From positions 1-64,000 of the forward strand of contig JAQWOH010000049.1 in assembly GCA_029245955.1 (NCBI GenBank): DNA of 64,000 nucleotides. The letters are read 5' to 3'. A program made the position numbers and the translations under genes. This document shows positions 18,515-28,091 of the stretch, piece by piece. Within the stretch, counting starts at the first letter, position 1, and every line of letters begins with the position of its first letter. The notes under the pieces were generated by a model, which was not told the origin of the DNA, ran no database searches, and was given only the letters and a program-made list of their open reading frames with translations. The stretch comes from Fuerstiella sp. (lineage in GTDB: Bacteria; Planctomycetota; Planctomycetia; Planctomycetales; Planctomycetaceae).

Positions 18515-20161
18515 ATGACTGAGGAACGACGAATGGTGCGGTTGACCCCCACAACATTGAACCTCGTGAGTAGACTGCAGAAGGCAAGAACAACAAAAGC
18601 CTGGTTCTTCAGAACCCATCAGCAGAAGACAATTCGAAACCTGCTGCTGCGGCTCGGGGCCGCGGGTGAAGCGGCTGCATTACCTTGTGTCGCACGCTTT
18701 CTTTCAGACTCCAGCACTGAGATTCAGCAGACTGCGCGAAGCATTGTTCGGACTCTGCTGTCACAAGTTTCCTCCTGTGAATTGATGCACGTCGGCGAGT
18801 TACTCAGTTCGCCGTATCACTGGGGCACTGCCGATTCGTGGGGCAACATTGTCCCATCGGAGATAGCGGGTATTGCGGGAAACCCCGAGGAAGACGGTCA
18901 TGTTGCCGTGCTGGGGCTCATGACATTTCACAGGAACGGCTACGTCCGTCATGAGGCGGTTCGTCAGCTGTCGACGCTCTTTGACGGCACTGAATTCAGA
19001 TTCCTTCTGATTCGTCAGAATGACTGGGTGGAGGCGATTGCGAAGGACGCTCAAGCTGCGGTCGCTGCCCGTCTGGTAGACGCAAAGATACAGTTCCTTG
19101 AGAACTCACTGAAGGCTATTTTTCATTTAGCCTCGTTGAGAAGGTACGATCATGGAGAGACCATTCGCAGAACTGTTGACATTGTACTCAGAGAAGGCAA
19201 CGATTCTGCTCTTCGAAGAATAGTTAACTCACCGTCACGCACCGTCCGGCGGCAAATCGTTCGGTTGGGTCTGGCGAAAGCGGGAGACCATCGTCGCCGT
19301 CTTGTATCCTACGGACTTGAGTCTGATGACGCCGTGATTCGGTTGAGCTGTTGTCGTTATTTGTTTTTAGTGTATGAATCGGAGCGCCTGACTGAGGCTC
19401 TGAATCGCCTGTTAGAGGACCGGTTTATGCCGGTTCGACGTGAGGCTATTCGGCAGAAGGCCAGGCGATTTCCCGACGCTGCCCCCGAAGTGTGGATGCA
19501 GGCGCTGCTGGACCGAAGCCGATCGATCAGGGAATTGGCCTGCTGGCACGTAACGAAGACAGTGCGCACTTTACCGCGTGTTTTTTACCGCGCTGCCGTT
19601 CAAGGTACCCCGAAATCGTTGGCTGCGCTGGAAGGCTTGTCGGAAACCGCTGACGAATCGGACCTGGCTTTCTTTCGACATCTGTTGAAACATCCGTTGC
19701 CCAGCCGCCGATGTGTCGCACTTCGAGGACTCGTCCGTATTGGCATGGAATCTTTGGTCAATGAGGTGCTTCCTTTGTTGCTGGACGACAGTCCGAGTGT
19801 CGTTCGTGCTGTCTGTAGTGCGATCGGGCCATATCTGGAAGTGGTTCCCCGAAACGAGTTGTTCACTGCAGCGATGGACGGAAGACTCTTGATCGCTCGC
19901 CACAGGGCCGTTGGTATGCTTGCTGACATGGACAAGTGGGACAGTCTGCCGTGGCTGCTGAAGATCGCCTCTGAAGCAAGAGAAGACACGGCAGCACATG
20001 CAGAGCAGATCATCAGGAAGGTTTGTGCCCGCAATTCTGTCTTCACCACGCCATCGCAGTTAAGTAGACAAAAAATTACGCGGGAACTTGAGAGGTCAGC
20101 AAACTCTGTGGCAGAAGAAGTCCTGGCTCTTGTCAAAAGTGAACTGAACCGGTTCGGATGA
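18515..20161 (+). CDS. HEAT-repeat protein
   Basis: This is a roughly 548-residue soluble protein made of alpha-helical HEAT-like repeats. Recurrent patterns include AALPCVARFLSDSSTEIQQTA, then YVRHEAVRQLSTLFDG, MPVRREAIRQKARRFPDA, SRRCVALRGLVRIGMESLV and SPSVVRAVCSAIGPYL. No signal peptide or enzymatic motif is seen. The start could be the ATG at 18515 or the one at 18533; the latter has GAGGA at ideal spacing. HEAT proteins are usually scaffolds, so a specific function cannot be given. The stop overlaps the next small gene by four bases (ATGA), so the two are translationally coupled. Confidence 0.8.
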   Translation: MTEERRMVRLTPTTLNLVSRLQKARTTKAWFFRTHQQKTIRNLLLRLGAAGEAAALPCVARFLSDSSTEIQQTARSIVRTLLSQVSSCELMHVGELLSSPYHWGTADSWGNIVPSEIAGIAGNPEEDGHVAVLGLMTFHRNGYVRHEAVRQLSTLFDGTEFRFLLIRQNDWVEAIAKDAQAAVAARLVDAKIQFLENSLKAIFHLASLRRYDHGETIRRTVDIVLREGNDSALRRIVNSPSRTVRRQIVRLGLAKAGDHRRRLVSYGLESDDAVIRLSCCRYLFLVYESERLTEALNRLLEDRFMPVRREAIRQKARRFPDAAPEVWMQALLDRSRSIRELACWHVTKTVRTLPRVFYRAAVQGTPKSLAALEGLSETADESDLAFFRHLLKHPLPSRRCVALRGLVRIGMESLVNEVLPLLLDDSPSVVRAVCSAIGPYLEVVPRNELFTAAMDGRLLIARHRAVGMLADMDKWDSLPWLLKIASEAREDTAAHAEQIIRKVCARNSVFTTPSQLSRQKITRELERSANSVAEEVLALVKSELNRFG

Positions 20162-20346
20162 AAGCGACCCCCAACCCGTACGAAACACCGAGTGAACAAC
20201 TGAGCAGGAACCAGTTGCTTTGGTGGACACAGACAGTGGCGTTGCTCATCTTTGGCGTATGCTGCCTGGCGCTTGTCATTTTTGTGTTGGTCGCTGTCGT
20301 ATTCCCTGTCATATCTGGCATAATAGCTCGTGCTAACCGTACTTAG
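20158..20346 (+). CDS. Small single-pass membrane protein
   Basis: This is a 62-residue protein whose ATG overlaps the stop of the HEAT-repeat gene. The N-terminus carries an NPYETP motif, seen in many small planctomycete membrane proteins. The rest is one long hydrophobic segment (about residues 24-55) with a short basic tail (ARANRT). The ATGA coupling and the motif argue for a real gene despite its size. It could anchor the HEAT protein at the membrane, which is inference from adjacency only. Confidence 0.65.
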   Translation: MKATPNPYETPSEQLSRNQLLWWTQTVALLIFGVCCLALVIFVLVAVVFPVISGIIARANRT

Positions 20347-20622
20347 TTGAACGACAGAAGAACAACATTCTGATGTTTCCTTTCCCGATTGACGGTTTAC
20401 AGCCCACTGCAGCGGCTCACTTACTCACAGGCAGCTTGTTTACGTCTGATTCGACGATTCAGAATTGATTCTGACGGGACAAAATATCCAGACGAAACCA
20501 TATCCACTTCATCGAATCCATCAATCGGGAAAAGTGCGAACAGGCAGAAGCCTGACAATTCATTGATGTCTGTTTTTGAAATACGATTTCAGCATTAGCC
20601 ATAAGCAGAAGAAGGTTTCTCG
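20347..20622. promoter_or_regulatory. Probable promoter region of the 20.6-27.1 kb cassette
   Basis: No gene lies in this 276-bp gap. It precedes five co-directional genes with short gaps, so it should hold their promoter, though no confident -10/-35 pair was identified. A GAAGAAGG purine tract at 20607-20614 lies 8 bases before the ATG at 20623 and is a plausible ribosome binding site. Confidence 0.35.
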
Positions 20623-21546
20623 ATGTTAGCTTATCTTCGAATCGTACTCGTCGCGCTGTTCTTCTCCGGCCTGACCGCAGTGTCTGGCCAAGAACAGGTG
20701 TTTTCCGGACCACAGGTCGGTGAAAAGCTGCCACCATTCAAAGTGAAAGGCGTGTTTGGTGACCTGGCGGATAAAGATGTCGAGTTGGCGGGGGCCCCGG
20801 CAGAGAATCCCGTATTACTGATTTTCTTCCATGAAAAAACCCGGCCCGCATATGGTGTGATGAACATGATGATGAACTATGCCGCCACCCGAAAAAAGGA
20901 TGGATTGCGCAGCAGTGTGATTTATCTGACCGACGATGCCACAGAAACTCGAGTGTGGCTGGGCCGTGTGAAACAGAATCTGAACCAGAATGTCGTCCAC
21001 GCGATCTCTGCCAGTGGACTGGAAGGTCCTGGTTCGTATGGTTTGAACCGCAACGTGGCGTTAACAGTTCTGCTGGCCAAAGAGGGAAAGGTGACGGCGA
21101 ACTTCGCACTTGTCCAGCCGAGCGTGCAATCGGACGGGCCGAAGATTCTGAAGGCGATTGTTGACGTTACCGGCGGCGGCAAGGTTCCAACCATCGCTGA
21201 GCTCGGCGGTGGACGTTACAGTGGTCAGGCTCGTATGAAAGCTGACAGCAAAAAAAGTGACGCCGAATTGGTCTCACTAATGCGTGCTGTGATTGCCCCG
21301 CAGGCCAGTGAAGCAGACGTCACGAAGGCAATCGCCGCTGTCGAGGAATACGTGTCCAAAAACAGGGCTGCACACCGCGATCTGGCAAAAAGAGCCAACA
21401 TGGTTGTCAACAGTGGAAAGCTGTCCACGTACGGCACCAGAACCGCTCAGGAATTCCTCAAACGCTGGGCAATGAAATATGGTGCGGCGGTGAAACGTGG
21501 CGATGACTCGACCGAACAGAGCAGCAAGGCCAGAACAGAAAAATAG
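20623..21546 (+). CDS. Exported cysteine-free thioredoxin-fold protein (paralogue 1)
   Basis: This 307-residue protein has a signal peptide ending near VSGQEQ. Residues 25-190 follow a redoxin-like layout: a GPQVGEKLPPF entry motif, a LLIFFHEKTRPAYG strand-loop-helix where TlpA/AhpC proteins place the redox cysteine, and the LEGPGSYGLNRNVALTVLLA block. The whole protein contains no cysteine, so it cannot be a disulfide oxidoreductase or peroxidase. The C-terminal 100 residues are helical and charged. A paralogue lies four genes downstream and shares the GPQxGEKLP and EGPGSYGLNRNV motifs. It is the first gene of a cassette with DUF1549/1553, DUF1501 and WD40 genes; a structural or partner-binding role is inferred. 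Confidence 0.75.
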   Translation: MLAYLRIVLVALFFSGLTAVSGQEQVFSGPQVGEKLPPFKVKGVFGDLADKDVELAGAPAENPVLLIFFHEKTRPAYGVMNMMMNYAATRKKDGLRSSVIYLTDDATETRVWLGRVKQNLNQNVVHAISASGLEGPGSYGLNRNVALTVLLAKEGKVTANFALVQPSVQSDGPKILKAIVDVTGGGKVPTIAELGGGRYSGQARMKADSKKSDAELVSLMRAVIAPQASEADVTKAIAAVEEYVSKNRAAHRDLAKRANMVVNSGKLSTYGTRTAQEFLKRWAMKYGAAVKRGDDSTEQSSKARTEK

Positions 21547-21627
21547 GCGGGCCAGACCCTGACGAAAATTTCTCATTTCTCCGGTCAGTCAGGTTGTGTG
21601 CAGCTGACGACGTAGGTGGAGCGACTC

Positions 21628-23763
21628 ATGTCGACAATCGTGCTTCTTTTGGCATTCCTGTTTCCCGGGGATGAAGCAGTGCACGTTGATCTGAACACTG
21701 TCGATTTTGATAACCGTGTGATCCCTGTCCTTACCAAAGCAGGTTGCAACACGGGCGCCTGCCACGGTGCGGCAGTCGGGCGGGGCGGGTTCAGGCTGTC
21801 ATTGTACGGGGGAGACCCTCATTTTGACTTTCGTTCCATCGTTCTTGAACTGGAGGGCCGTCGCGTCAATCTGTCTCAACCAGGCAAAAGTCTGTTGGTT
21901 CTGAAACCAACCGAATCAATCGAGCACGGTGGCGGAACTCGTCTGGAATATGAAGGCACGGATGCCAATCTGCTCACAAAGTGGATTGCTCAGGGCACGC
22001 CTCGCATTCAGAAAGAACGGCTCATTGAATTTCGCGTGTCTCCGGATGTGCACGTGGCTGCCCGTATCGGCGCCGAATTACAGCTGAAGGCAACCGCTCG
22101 TTTTACGCAGGGAGCGGTGATTGATGTGACGCAGTGGACCGTTTTTACTCCCGAGGATACGGCTGCTGTTGTCATCGATTCACAGACCGCGCAAGCAAAA
22201 TTGCTTCGACGCGGCCGACATATTGTCGTCGCACGCTATCTTGATCAGGTCGTTCCCATTGAAATTTTCGTCCCGGTTTCGGACGCCGTCATTGATCTGG
22301 CGGACGCACCCCGACACAACTTCATCGACCATGAAGTTCTGGGACTTCTGTCTACGCTGCGGATTCCCGTATCACAACAGGCAAATGACCTGACGTTTCT
22401 GCGAAGAGTCACTTTGGACCTGACCGGGCGCCTGCCAACGGTCGATGCAATCGGCGAGTTTGTCACGGCGTCTGATCGCCGGCAACGGACGGAATTGATT
22501 GACCGGTTGCTGAGTTCGGCTGAGTTCAGCGAATACTGGACGCTGCAGATCGCCCGACTGTTGCGCATTCGTTCACAGCCCCAAGATGCCCGAGGCGCAT
22601 TTGCCTATCACAAGTGGCTGAAGAAGCAGATTTCCGATGGAGTACCGTATGACGAGTTTACTCGCGAAATCCTGACGGCCACGGGCGACACGCATGAGGT
22701 TGGTCCGGCCAACTTCTATCGTACGGTTGGGGGGGCGCGTCAGCAGGCAGAATTCACGAGTGAGTTGTTCATGGGCAATCGACTGAGATGTGCCAACTGC
22801 CACAACCATCCACTTGATCGCTGGACGCAGGATGACTACCACGGGCTTGCCGCGATTTTTGCCAAGCTGGAAAGCGGCCGGGTGATTAAGGTCAAGCGTG
22901 TGGGAGAGGTCGTCCATCCGCGGACAGGTACAGCCGCGATTCCCCGGATTCCGGGTGAGAAATTTCTCGACAGCGGCAGCGACGGACGCGAAGCGTTTGC
23001 TGAATGGCTGACCAGTCAGGATAACCCGTACTTTGCCAAAGCGATCGTGAATCGACTGTGGAAGTTCATGATGGGACGCGGACTGGTCGAACCAACCGAC
23101 GATCTTCGAGCGACGAATCCAGCAACGCATCCGGCACTGCTGACCCAACTTGCTGATGACTTCGTCCAGCACAGATATAATCTGCGACATACTCTGCGAC
23201 GAATCGCCTTAAGTGCGGCCTATGGTCGCAGTCCGCAGATGCTCTCGGGGAATCGTGCTGACAAACGTTTTTACTCACACGCGCTCAGGCGACCGCTGCA
23301 GCCGGAAGTTCTGGCCGACGCCGTTTCCGATATTACGGGAATCGCTGATCAGTATGGTGACGCAACTCCAGGCACACGAGCGGTGGCACTTTTTGATGCA
23401 AACATCAAATCGGATGCTCTGGATATTCTCGGCCGGTGTGCGCGCACTGAATCGTGTGAAGCTGCTGACCAGACCGGGGGCGGACTAACGCGAAAACTGC
23501 ATCTGTTCAATGGCGAATTTATCAATCGCAGAAACGCTGATCCGGACAGTCGGCTGGGAAAATTGATCGCTGCCGGACGCACGCCCGAAGAAATTGTTAA
23601 ATCGTTCTATCGGCTGGCTCTGAGCCGGAATTGCACGCAGAGAGAACTGGCATTCTGGAATGAACAGGTGGCAGCGGCGATCGATTCAGAACAACGGCAG
23701 GACGTTCTGGAAGACTTCGTCTGGAGTCTGCTGACATGTCGGGAATTTGTCACGAATCACTAG
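21628..23763 (+). CDS. DUF1549/DUF1553 protein with CX4CH motif
   Basis: This 711-residue protein starts at the ATG at 21628 (MSTIVLLLAFLFPGDEA, short signal peptide) with GGTGGAG upstream. The N-terminal domain has GCNTGACHGAA, the CX4CH variant of the planctomycete cytochrome-like motif, followed by the GRGGFRLSLYGGDP block typical of this subfamily. A bacterial Ig-like segment lies around 135-215. DUF1549 follows (FIDHEVLGLLSTLRIP, TFLRRVTLDLTGRLP, CANCHNHPLDRW) and then DUF1553 (NPYFAKAIVNRLWKFMMGRG, LALSRNCTQREL). It is probably translocated and acts outside the cytoplasmic membrane with the DUF1501 protein encoded 52 bp downstream. Biochemical activity is not known. Confidence 0.92.
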   Translation: MSTIVLLLAFLFPGDEAVHVDLNTVDFDNRVIPVLTKAGCNTGACHGAAVGRGGFRLSLYGGDPHFDFRSIVLELEGRRVNLSQPGKSLLVLKPTESIEHGGGTRLEYEGTDANLLTKWIAQGTPRIQKERLIEFRVSPDVHVAARIGAELQLKATARFTQGAVIDVTQWTVFTPEDTAAVVIDSQTAQAKLLRRGRHIVVARYLDQVVPIEIFVPVSDAVIDLADAPRHNFIDHEVLGLLSTLRIPVSQQANDLTFLRRVTLDLTGRLPTVDAIGEFVTASDRRQRTELIDRLLSSAEFSEYWTLQIARLLRIRSQPQDARGAFAYHKWLKKQISDGVPYDEFTREILTATGDTHEVGPANFYRTVGGARQQAEFTSELFMGNRLRCANCHNHPLDRWTQDDYHGLAAIFAKLESGRVIKVKRVGEVVHPRTGTAAIPRIPGEKFLDSGSDGREAFAEWLTSQDNPYFAKAIVNRLWKFMMGRGLVEPTDDLRATNPATHPALLTQLADDFVQHRYNLRHTLRRIALSAAYGRSPQMLSGNRADKRFYSHALRRPLQPEVLADAVSDITGIADQYGDATPGTRAVALFDANIKSDALDILGRCARTESCEAADQTGGGLTRKLHLFNGEFINRRNADPDSRLGKLIAAGRTPEEIVKSFYRLALSRNCTQRELAFWNEQVAAAIDSEQRQDVLEDFVWSLLTCREFVTNH

Positions 23764-23815
23764 GGACCACAGCGAATACACACAGATGTGTGATGGAAGC
23801 TATGGAGATGTTGAA

Positions 23816-25180
23816 ATGAACTGGAACAATGAGCCTGAGCGAAGATGCGACGGTGTCATGCGACGTGACCTGCTGCGTGTCGGAGGATTGACAGCCTTCG
23901 GCCTGGGCGTGGGAGACTTTTTTCGAATGCAGCGTACTGCCGCGACGAAAGCCCCGTCGGTGATTCGTAGACCGTCGGCAAAATCGTGCATTCTGATTTG
24001 GCTGGATGGAGGCCCAAGCCATCTGGAGACGTTTGACCTGAAGCCTGACGCGCCGGCCGAAGTGCGAGGTCCTCTGAGTTCGATTGCTACCAGCGTGCCC
24101 GGAATCCGGATCAGTGAGTGCCTTCCCCGGACCGCAGCGATGCTCGACAGGATGGCGATCATTCGCTCCATGACGTCGCCACTGGGAGAGCACAACTTCG
24201 GAACTCATTACCTGATGACCGGGTACAAGCCAACGTCGGTGCTCGAATATCCCTCTTTCGGTGCCGTGCTGGCCCAGGTTCGTTCGCAGCCCGGTATCCT
24301 GCCTCCTAACATTGCCGTGCCCGAGTTTCGGGTTGGCGGTGGCAATCTTACGGGCAGCGGCTATCTGCCGAGTTCCACACGTCCGTTTTCCGTCGGCAGT
24401 GATCCGGCAAAACCCGGCTTCAGGGTTCGTGACCTGAATTTCTACAAAGGTCTGAATCTGAAACGACTTGATCGTCGTCGTCGGTTCGTCAACGCCCTGG
24501 ACACGTTCGGGAGTCAGGCGGAAAATTCCGGGAGCGTGAATGGGGACCCGGATCTTGAGCGTGCCTATCGCCTGCTCACGTCCGCTGACGCAAAAAATGC
24601 GTTCCGGTTATCAGACGAACCTCCGAACGTCCGCGGGCGTTACGGAAACAAGTCTGTCGGACAGTGTTGTCTGCTGGCACGGCGTCTGGTGGAACGAGGC
24701 GTTCCCTTTGTGACGGTGAACAACCGAGGCTGGGACACGCATGCCGATATGTATACTCGTCTAAAGGAAGGTTTCACGGGGGCCAAAGTGCCCGTTGGAC
24801 TCATTCCGTCGCTGGACCTCGCCCTGACCGGACTCATTCAGGATCTCAGCGATCGGCGGATGCTGGACGAAACCCTGATTGTGGTGATGGGCGAGTTCGG
24901 CCGCACGCCGAAACTGAATACGGCGGGCGGGCGAGATCACTGGCCACGTGTATTCAGTGCTCTGCTGGCTGGTGGCGGTGTGTCTGGTGGCCAGGTGATT
25001 GGCAGCAGCGACTCAGTTGGTGAAGGCCCGAAAGACCGTCCCGTCACACCTGCGGACCTGGCGGCCACGATTTACACATTGCTGGGAATCGATCCGCAAC
25101 ATGAGCTTCAGACCGACGACGGCCGTGCGGTTCGCGTGGCGCCCTATGAAGCTGAAGTAATCACTGAAATCGTTACATAG
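23816..25180 (+). CDS. DUF1501 family exported protein
   Basis: This 454-residue protein starts at the ATG at 23816, with GGAG 9 bases upstream. The earlier in-frame start at 23747 overlaps the previous gene and adds nothing. The N-terminal MRRDLLRVGGLTAFGLG is a Tat-type signal. DUF1501 hallmarks are present: WLDGGPSHLETFDLKPDAP, GEHNFGTHYLMTGY, CCLLARRLVERGVPFVTV, NRGWDTH, MGEFGRTPKLN, GGRDHWPRVFSALLAGGG and the C-terminal LAATIYTLLGID. It is coupled to the preceding DUF1549/1553 gene and followed after 26 bp by a WD40 gene. Confidence 0.93.
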   Translation: MNWNNEPERRCDGVMRRDLLRVGGLTAFGLGVGDFFRMQRTAATKAPSVIRRPSAKSCILIWLDGGPSHLETFDLKPDAPAEVRGPLSSIATSVPGIRISECLPRTAAMLDRMAIIRSMTSPLGEHNFGTHYLMTGYKPTSVLEYPSFGAVLAQVRSQPGILPPNIAVPEFRVGGGNLTGSGYLPSSTRPFSVGSDPAKPGFRVRDLNFYKGLNLKRLDRRRRFVNALDTFGSQAENSGSVNGDPDLERAYRLLTSADAKNAFRLSDEPPNVRGRYGNKSVGQCCLLARRLVERGVPFVTVNNRGWDTHADMYTRLKEGFTGAKVPVGLIPSLDLALTGLIQDLSDRRMLDETLIVVMGEFGRTPKLNTAGGRDHWPRVFSALLAGGGVSGGQVIGSSDSVGEGPKDRPVTPADLAATIYTLLGIDPQHELQTDDGRAVRVAPYEAEVITEIVT

Positions 25181-25206
25181 TTTCGCAAACCCGCTGAATT
25201 CATCTT

Positions 25207-26193
25207 ATGGGTCTTCTTCAGAATCTAGCGTACAGCATGGTTCCGTGGCAATTCGCGTGGACCGGTCTGGTCAGCTGCGCATGTCTTGTCCTGCTGCCTG
25301 TGACTTCAGGTGCAGCAGATCCCCCTGTAACCGCGATTGCTTTCGCGCCAGATGGTGAGTCCGTAGTGCTTGCATCTCAGGCCGGACTGTCCGTTCATGA
25401 CTGGCCCGACCTAAATACTGTCAGACAGCTAAGCACGACTATTGTAAATATTCATGACATGGAATTCTCTCCGGATGGAGGTTCACTGGCTGTTGCCGGG
25501 GGAACTCCCGCAGAAAGCGGCAAGGCACAGATCTTTGCATGGCCGGACGGCACGTCGTCCTGCGAATTACAGGGGCACGACGACTCGGTGCTGGCGATTG
25601 CATGGAAAGACGATTCTTCAATCGCAACCGCAAGTCTCGACCACGACATCGTTGTATGGGATGTGACAACGCGGCAGCCTTCTGAACGACTCAAAGGGCA
25701 TTCGCGCGGTGTTTCCGATCTTTGCTTCCTGAATGGCTATGATCTTCTTGTCAGCAGCGGTCTGGATCAGAATCTGCGTGTCTGGAAGACTGAATCGGGA
25801 AAGGTAATTCGGACGTTGAACAACCATACAAAGGAGGTTTATGGACTCGCGCTGCGACCAGCGACCCTGGGGATCCCTATGATCGCCTCGGTCAGCAATG
25901 ATCGTACAGTGCGATTGTGGCAGCCAACCATTGGACGCATGGTTCGTTTCGCACAGTTAAATGCGATACCCCTGGCCGCCGCCTGGCTTGCCGACGGCTC
26001 GCAGGTTGCCGTCGCCGCAACTGACGGCTACGTCCGACTGATCGATCCGGATACGGTCGAGGTTCTTGAGACGATTCCGGCTGTCAGTGGTTGGGCGTAT
26101 TCTCTTGCTGTTCATCCCGGCGACGGAAGTCTGTTGGTGGGCGGGCGAAGCGGACAACTCAAACGAATCATTATTGAATCTTCAAGGCGATAG
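25207..26193 (+). CDS. Exported WD40-repeat protein
   Basis: This 328-residue protein has a signal peptide (hydrophobic stretch about 18-35, ending TSGAADPP). It then carries six to seven WD40 blades, each with the DG.S/GH...W D signature: FAPDGESVVLASQAG, GHDDSVLAIAWKDDSSIATAS, LDHDIVVWDV, GHSRGVSDLCF, LDQNLRVWKTESGKVI and NDRTVRLWQP. Such propellers are scaffolds without intrinsic catalysis. Its place between DUF1501 and the second redoxin-like gene (6-bp gap) argues for a common complex. A second DUF1501-WD40 neighbour pair occurs at 51.0-53.4 kb. Confidence 0.9.
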   Translation: MGLLQNLAYSMVPWQFAWTGLVSCACLVLLPVTSGAADPPVTAIAFAPDGESVVLASQAGLSVHDWPDLNTVRQLSTTIVNIHDMEFSPDGGSLAVAGGTPAESGKAQIFAWPDGTSSCELQGHDDSVLAIAWKDDSSIATASLDHDIVVWDVTTRQPSERLKGHSRGVSDLCFLNGYDLLVSSGLDQNLRVWKTESGKVIRTLNNHTKEVYGLALRPATLGIPMIASVSNDRTVRLWQPTIGRMVRFAQLNAIPLAAAWLADGSQVAVAATDGYVRLIDPDTVEVLETIPAVSGWAYSLAVHPGDGSLLVGGRSGQLKRIIIESSRR

Positions 26194-26199
26194 ATTCAA

Positions 26200-27090
26200 A
26201 TGGGGGACAACCTTGCGATTGCGGCCATTGTTCTGGGATCCTGGGCAACAGCAGTGCTGGGTTCAGGTGAATCCGACACGGTGTTCTCAGGTCCACAGAT
26301 GGGGGAAAAACTACCTGCTCTGAATGTGACGCTGGCCTATGGAACAGAAGCGCGCCAAACGATCGACCTGGTGGAACGTGCTGCCGGCAGGCCGAGTTTG
26401 CTGGTGATTGTCAATGGTTCCAGCCGACCTGCAGCCAGATTGACCCGTGCACTGATGAACTTTGCGGAAATGCACAAAGAGAATTTGTTTGCCGGTGTCG
26501 CATATCTTGCCGACGATTCGTCCGGGGCGATGAAACAATTACAGGATGCGGTGAGCTGGTGGCAGGTGGAGCCTCCCGTTGGTGTCTCGGTTGATGGCGC
26601 GGAGGGGCCGGGCAGTTACGGACTGAATAGAAATGTGAACGTCACCGTGCTGGTGGCCAGTAAAGGCGTTGTTACCCGAAACTTCGCGCTGATACAGCCT
26701 ACGGAGACTGATGCGATTAAGATTCTCAGCGACGTCGTGGCATTGGTCGGCGGTCGGGTTCCCGGAATTGCTGAAGTGTTGTTCCTGAGTGTTCCGACAC
26801 ATAAGCCAGTCACGGCGGAATGGCACGTCGCTCCACAGGACGTGGAGTTGAGACGTCTGATCTGTACGTCACTTTCGGCCCGCGACGCCCCGGCCGCGCG
26901 ATTTGCAGCTCACGCGGTTGAGAAGTATGTTGGTGACGACCGGGACCGCCAGACGGCACTTGCACATGTCGCTGCGATCCTGCATGAGAGACGCACACGG
27001 GTCCGCCGTCAGTCGATAGTTCCGTACGTGCGCCAGTGGAAGGTCAAATACAAAGTGCCGACTGAGCCCCGCGACAGCGAATTGCGGTGA
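26200..27090 (+). CDS. Exported thioredoxin-fold protein lacking redox cysteines (paralogue 2)
   Basis: This 296-residue protein begins six bases after the WD40 stop. It has a signal peptide (AIAAIVLGSWATAVLGSGE) and shares the GPQMGEKLPALNV, EGPGSYGLNRNVNVTVLVA and NFALIQPTE blocks with the 20.6-kb protein, so the two are paralogues within one operon. At the expected redox site it reads NGSSRPAARL. The only cysteine (RLICTSL) lies in the C-terminal region, away from that site, so thiol chemistry is improbable. The two proteins bracket the cassette and could be alternative or paired subunits binding the DUF1549/1501 proteins; this is inferred from position only. Confidence 0.75.
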   Translation: MGDNLAIAAIVLGSWATAVLGSGESDTVFSGPQMGEKLPALNVTLAYGTEARQTIDLVERAAGRPSLLVIVNGSSRPAARLTRALMNFAEMHKENLFAGVAYLADDSSGAMKQLQDAVSWWQVEPPVGVSVDGAEGPGSYGLNRNVNVTVLVASKGVVTRNFALIQPTETDAIKILSDVVALVGGRVPGIAEVLFLSVPTHKPVTAEWHVAPQDVELRRLICTSLSARDAPAARFAAHAVEKYVGDDRDRQTALAHVAAILHERRTRVRRQSIVPYVRQWKVKYKVPTEPRDSELR

Positions 27091-27729
27091 CTGACGTCCG
27101 CTGTTGGCGGTTCTTGATGGCAGAATGCCTGTCTTCCGGGCCAGAATCGATTTTGCCCCTTCGTAAACTTATCTCGCCCGAAACATGCACGACGGTTCAG
27201 GGCGTGACCGGTCGGCGCACTGATCGTACGTGGCATCGCTGGTTCTGACACCCGTCCTGTACGGCCACAAGGATGCTGCCGGGCGCGTGACCCCTTGTTT
27301 CGATTCGACAGCCGGAAGACATCTTATTGTATCGGGCATGTGTCGCTGCATTGCTGCTGCAGCAGGGACTGTCGTTTTCCCGGGGAACCCTGTGGAGGAA
27401 TCTCTGAATTATCGTGGGACAGAAGTTGTCGTTACGAACATCAACATCGTGAGTCGTCAAGAACCATGCGAATCGGCTATGAACCACGGATCCGTGAATC
27501 CAGTGGTTACAAGCCACGCTGCCCGCCGTGTGTTTCGATGACTTCGAGATGGTCCTGGTGACTTGAGCTGCGCTCAGAAACGAATTTCGAACAAGTCTTA
27601 AGAACGAAGGGCACTCAAATTGCCAGTCGCATGGAAGTCTCACAAAAAACCTCTACGATACCCGCAACCGCACGGTCCTCCGCGATGTGTGCGACTTTTC
27701 AGCCTCAGATGACTTTCGAAAGCAGTTTC
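27091..27729. other. Intergenic region, nothing recognised
   Basis: This 640-bp gap carries only overlapping short frames on both strands with no domain match. It separates the cassette from the TPR gene and probably includes the TPR promoter. Residues encoded in frame upstream of 27730 look like spacer. Confidence 0.4.
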
Positions 27730-28074
27730 ATGTCCGGCGATGATAAGAATCTTGACAAAATGTATGACGCAGCCAATCAACAGAAAGAGGACGGTGATCT
27801 GGAAGGCGCTGTGGCGGCGCTCAAGCAGGTTCTTGAGATAGACGCCAATCATCTGCACACGAATATGGCTTTGGGGGTCTATCTGCAAAAGCTCGGTCGT
27901 CTTGACGAAGCAATTGTGCATGCGGTCAAGGTGACTGAAATTGAACCCGAGGACCCGTTTTCGTTCACTCAGTTGTCTGTTATCTACCAGCGCTGCGGCA
28001 AGATTCAGGAAGCCGAAGATGCGATGGCCCGGGCACACGTGCTGCAGGGGCGACCACCCGGTGGCGGACACTAA
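27730..28074 (+). CDS. TPR-repeat protein
   Basis: This 114-residue cytoplasmic protein starts at the ATG at 27730 (MSGDDKNLDKMYDAANQQ). The frame is open 99 bases further upstream but without coding character. It consists of about two and a half tetratricopeptide repeats: EGAVAALKQVLEIDANHLHT, then GRLDEAIVHAVKVTEIEPED and KIQEAEDAMARAHVLQG. It resembles short planctomycete TPR proteins of unknown partner. The gene converges on the VWA gene with only 17 bp between stops. Confidence 0.8.
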   Translation: MSGDDKNLDKMYDAANQQKEDGDLEGAVAALKQVLEIDANHLHTNMALGVYLQKLGRLDEAIVHAVKVTEIEPEDPFSFTQLSVIYQRCGKIQEAEDAMARAHVLQGRPPGGGH

Positions 28075-28091
28075 GCATCGTTGCTCAACGG

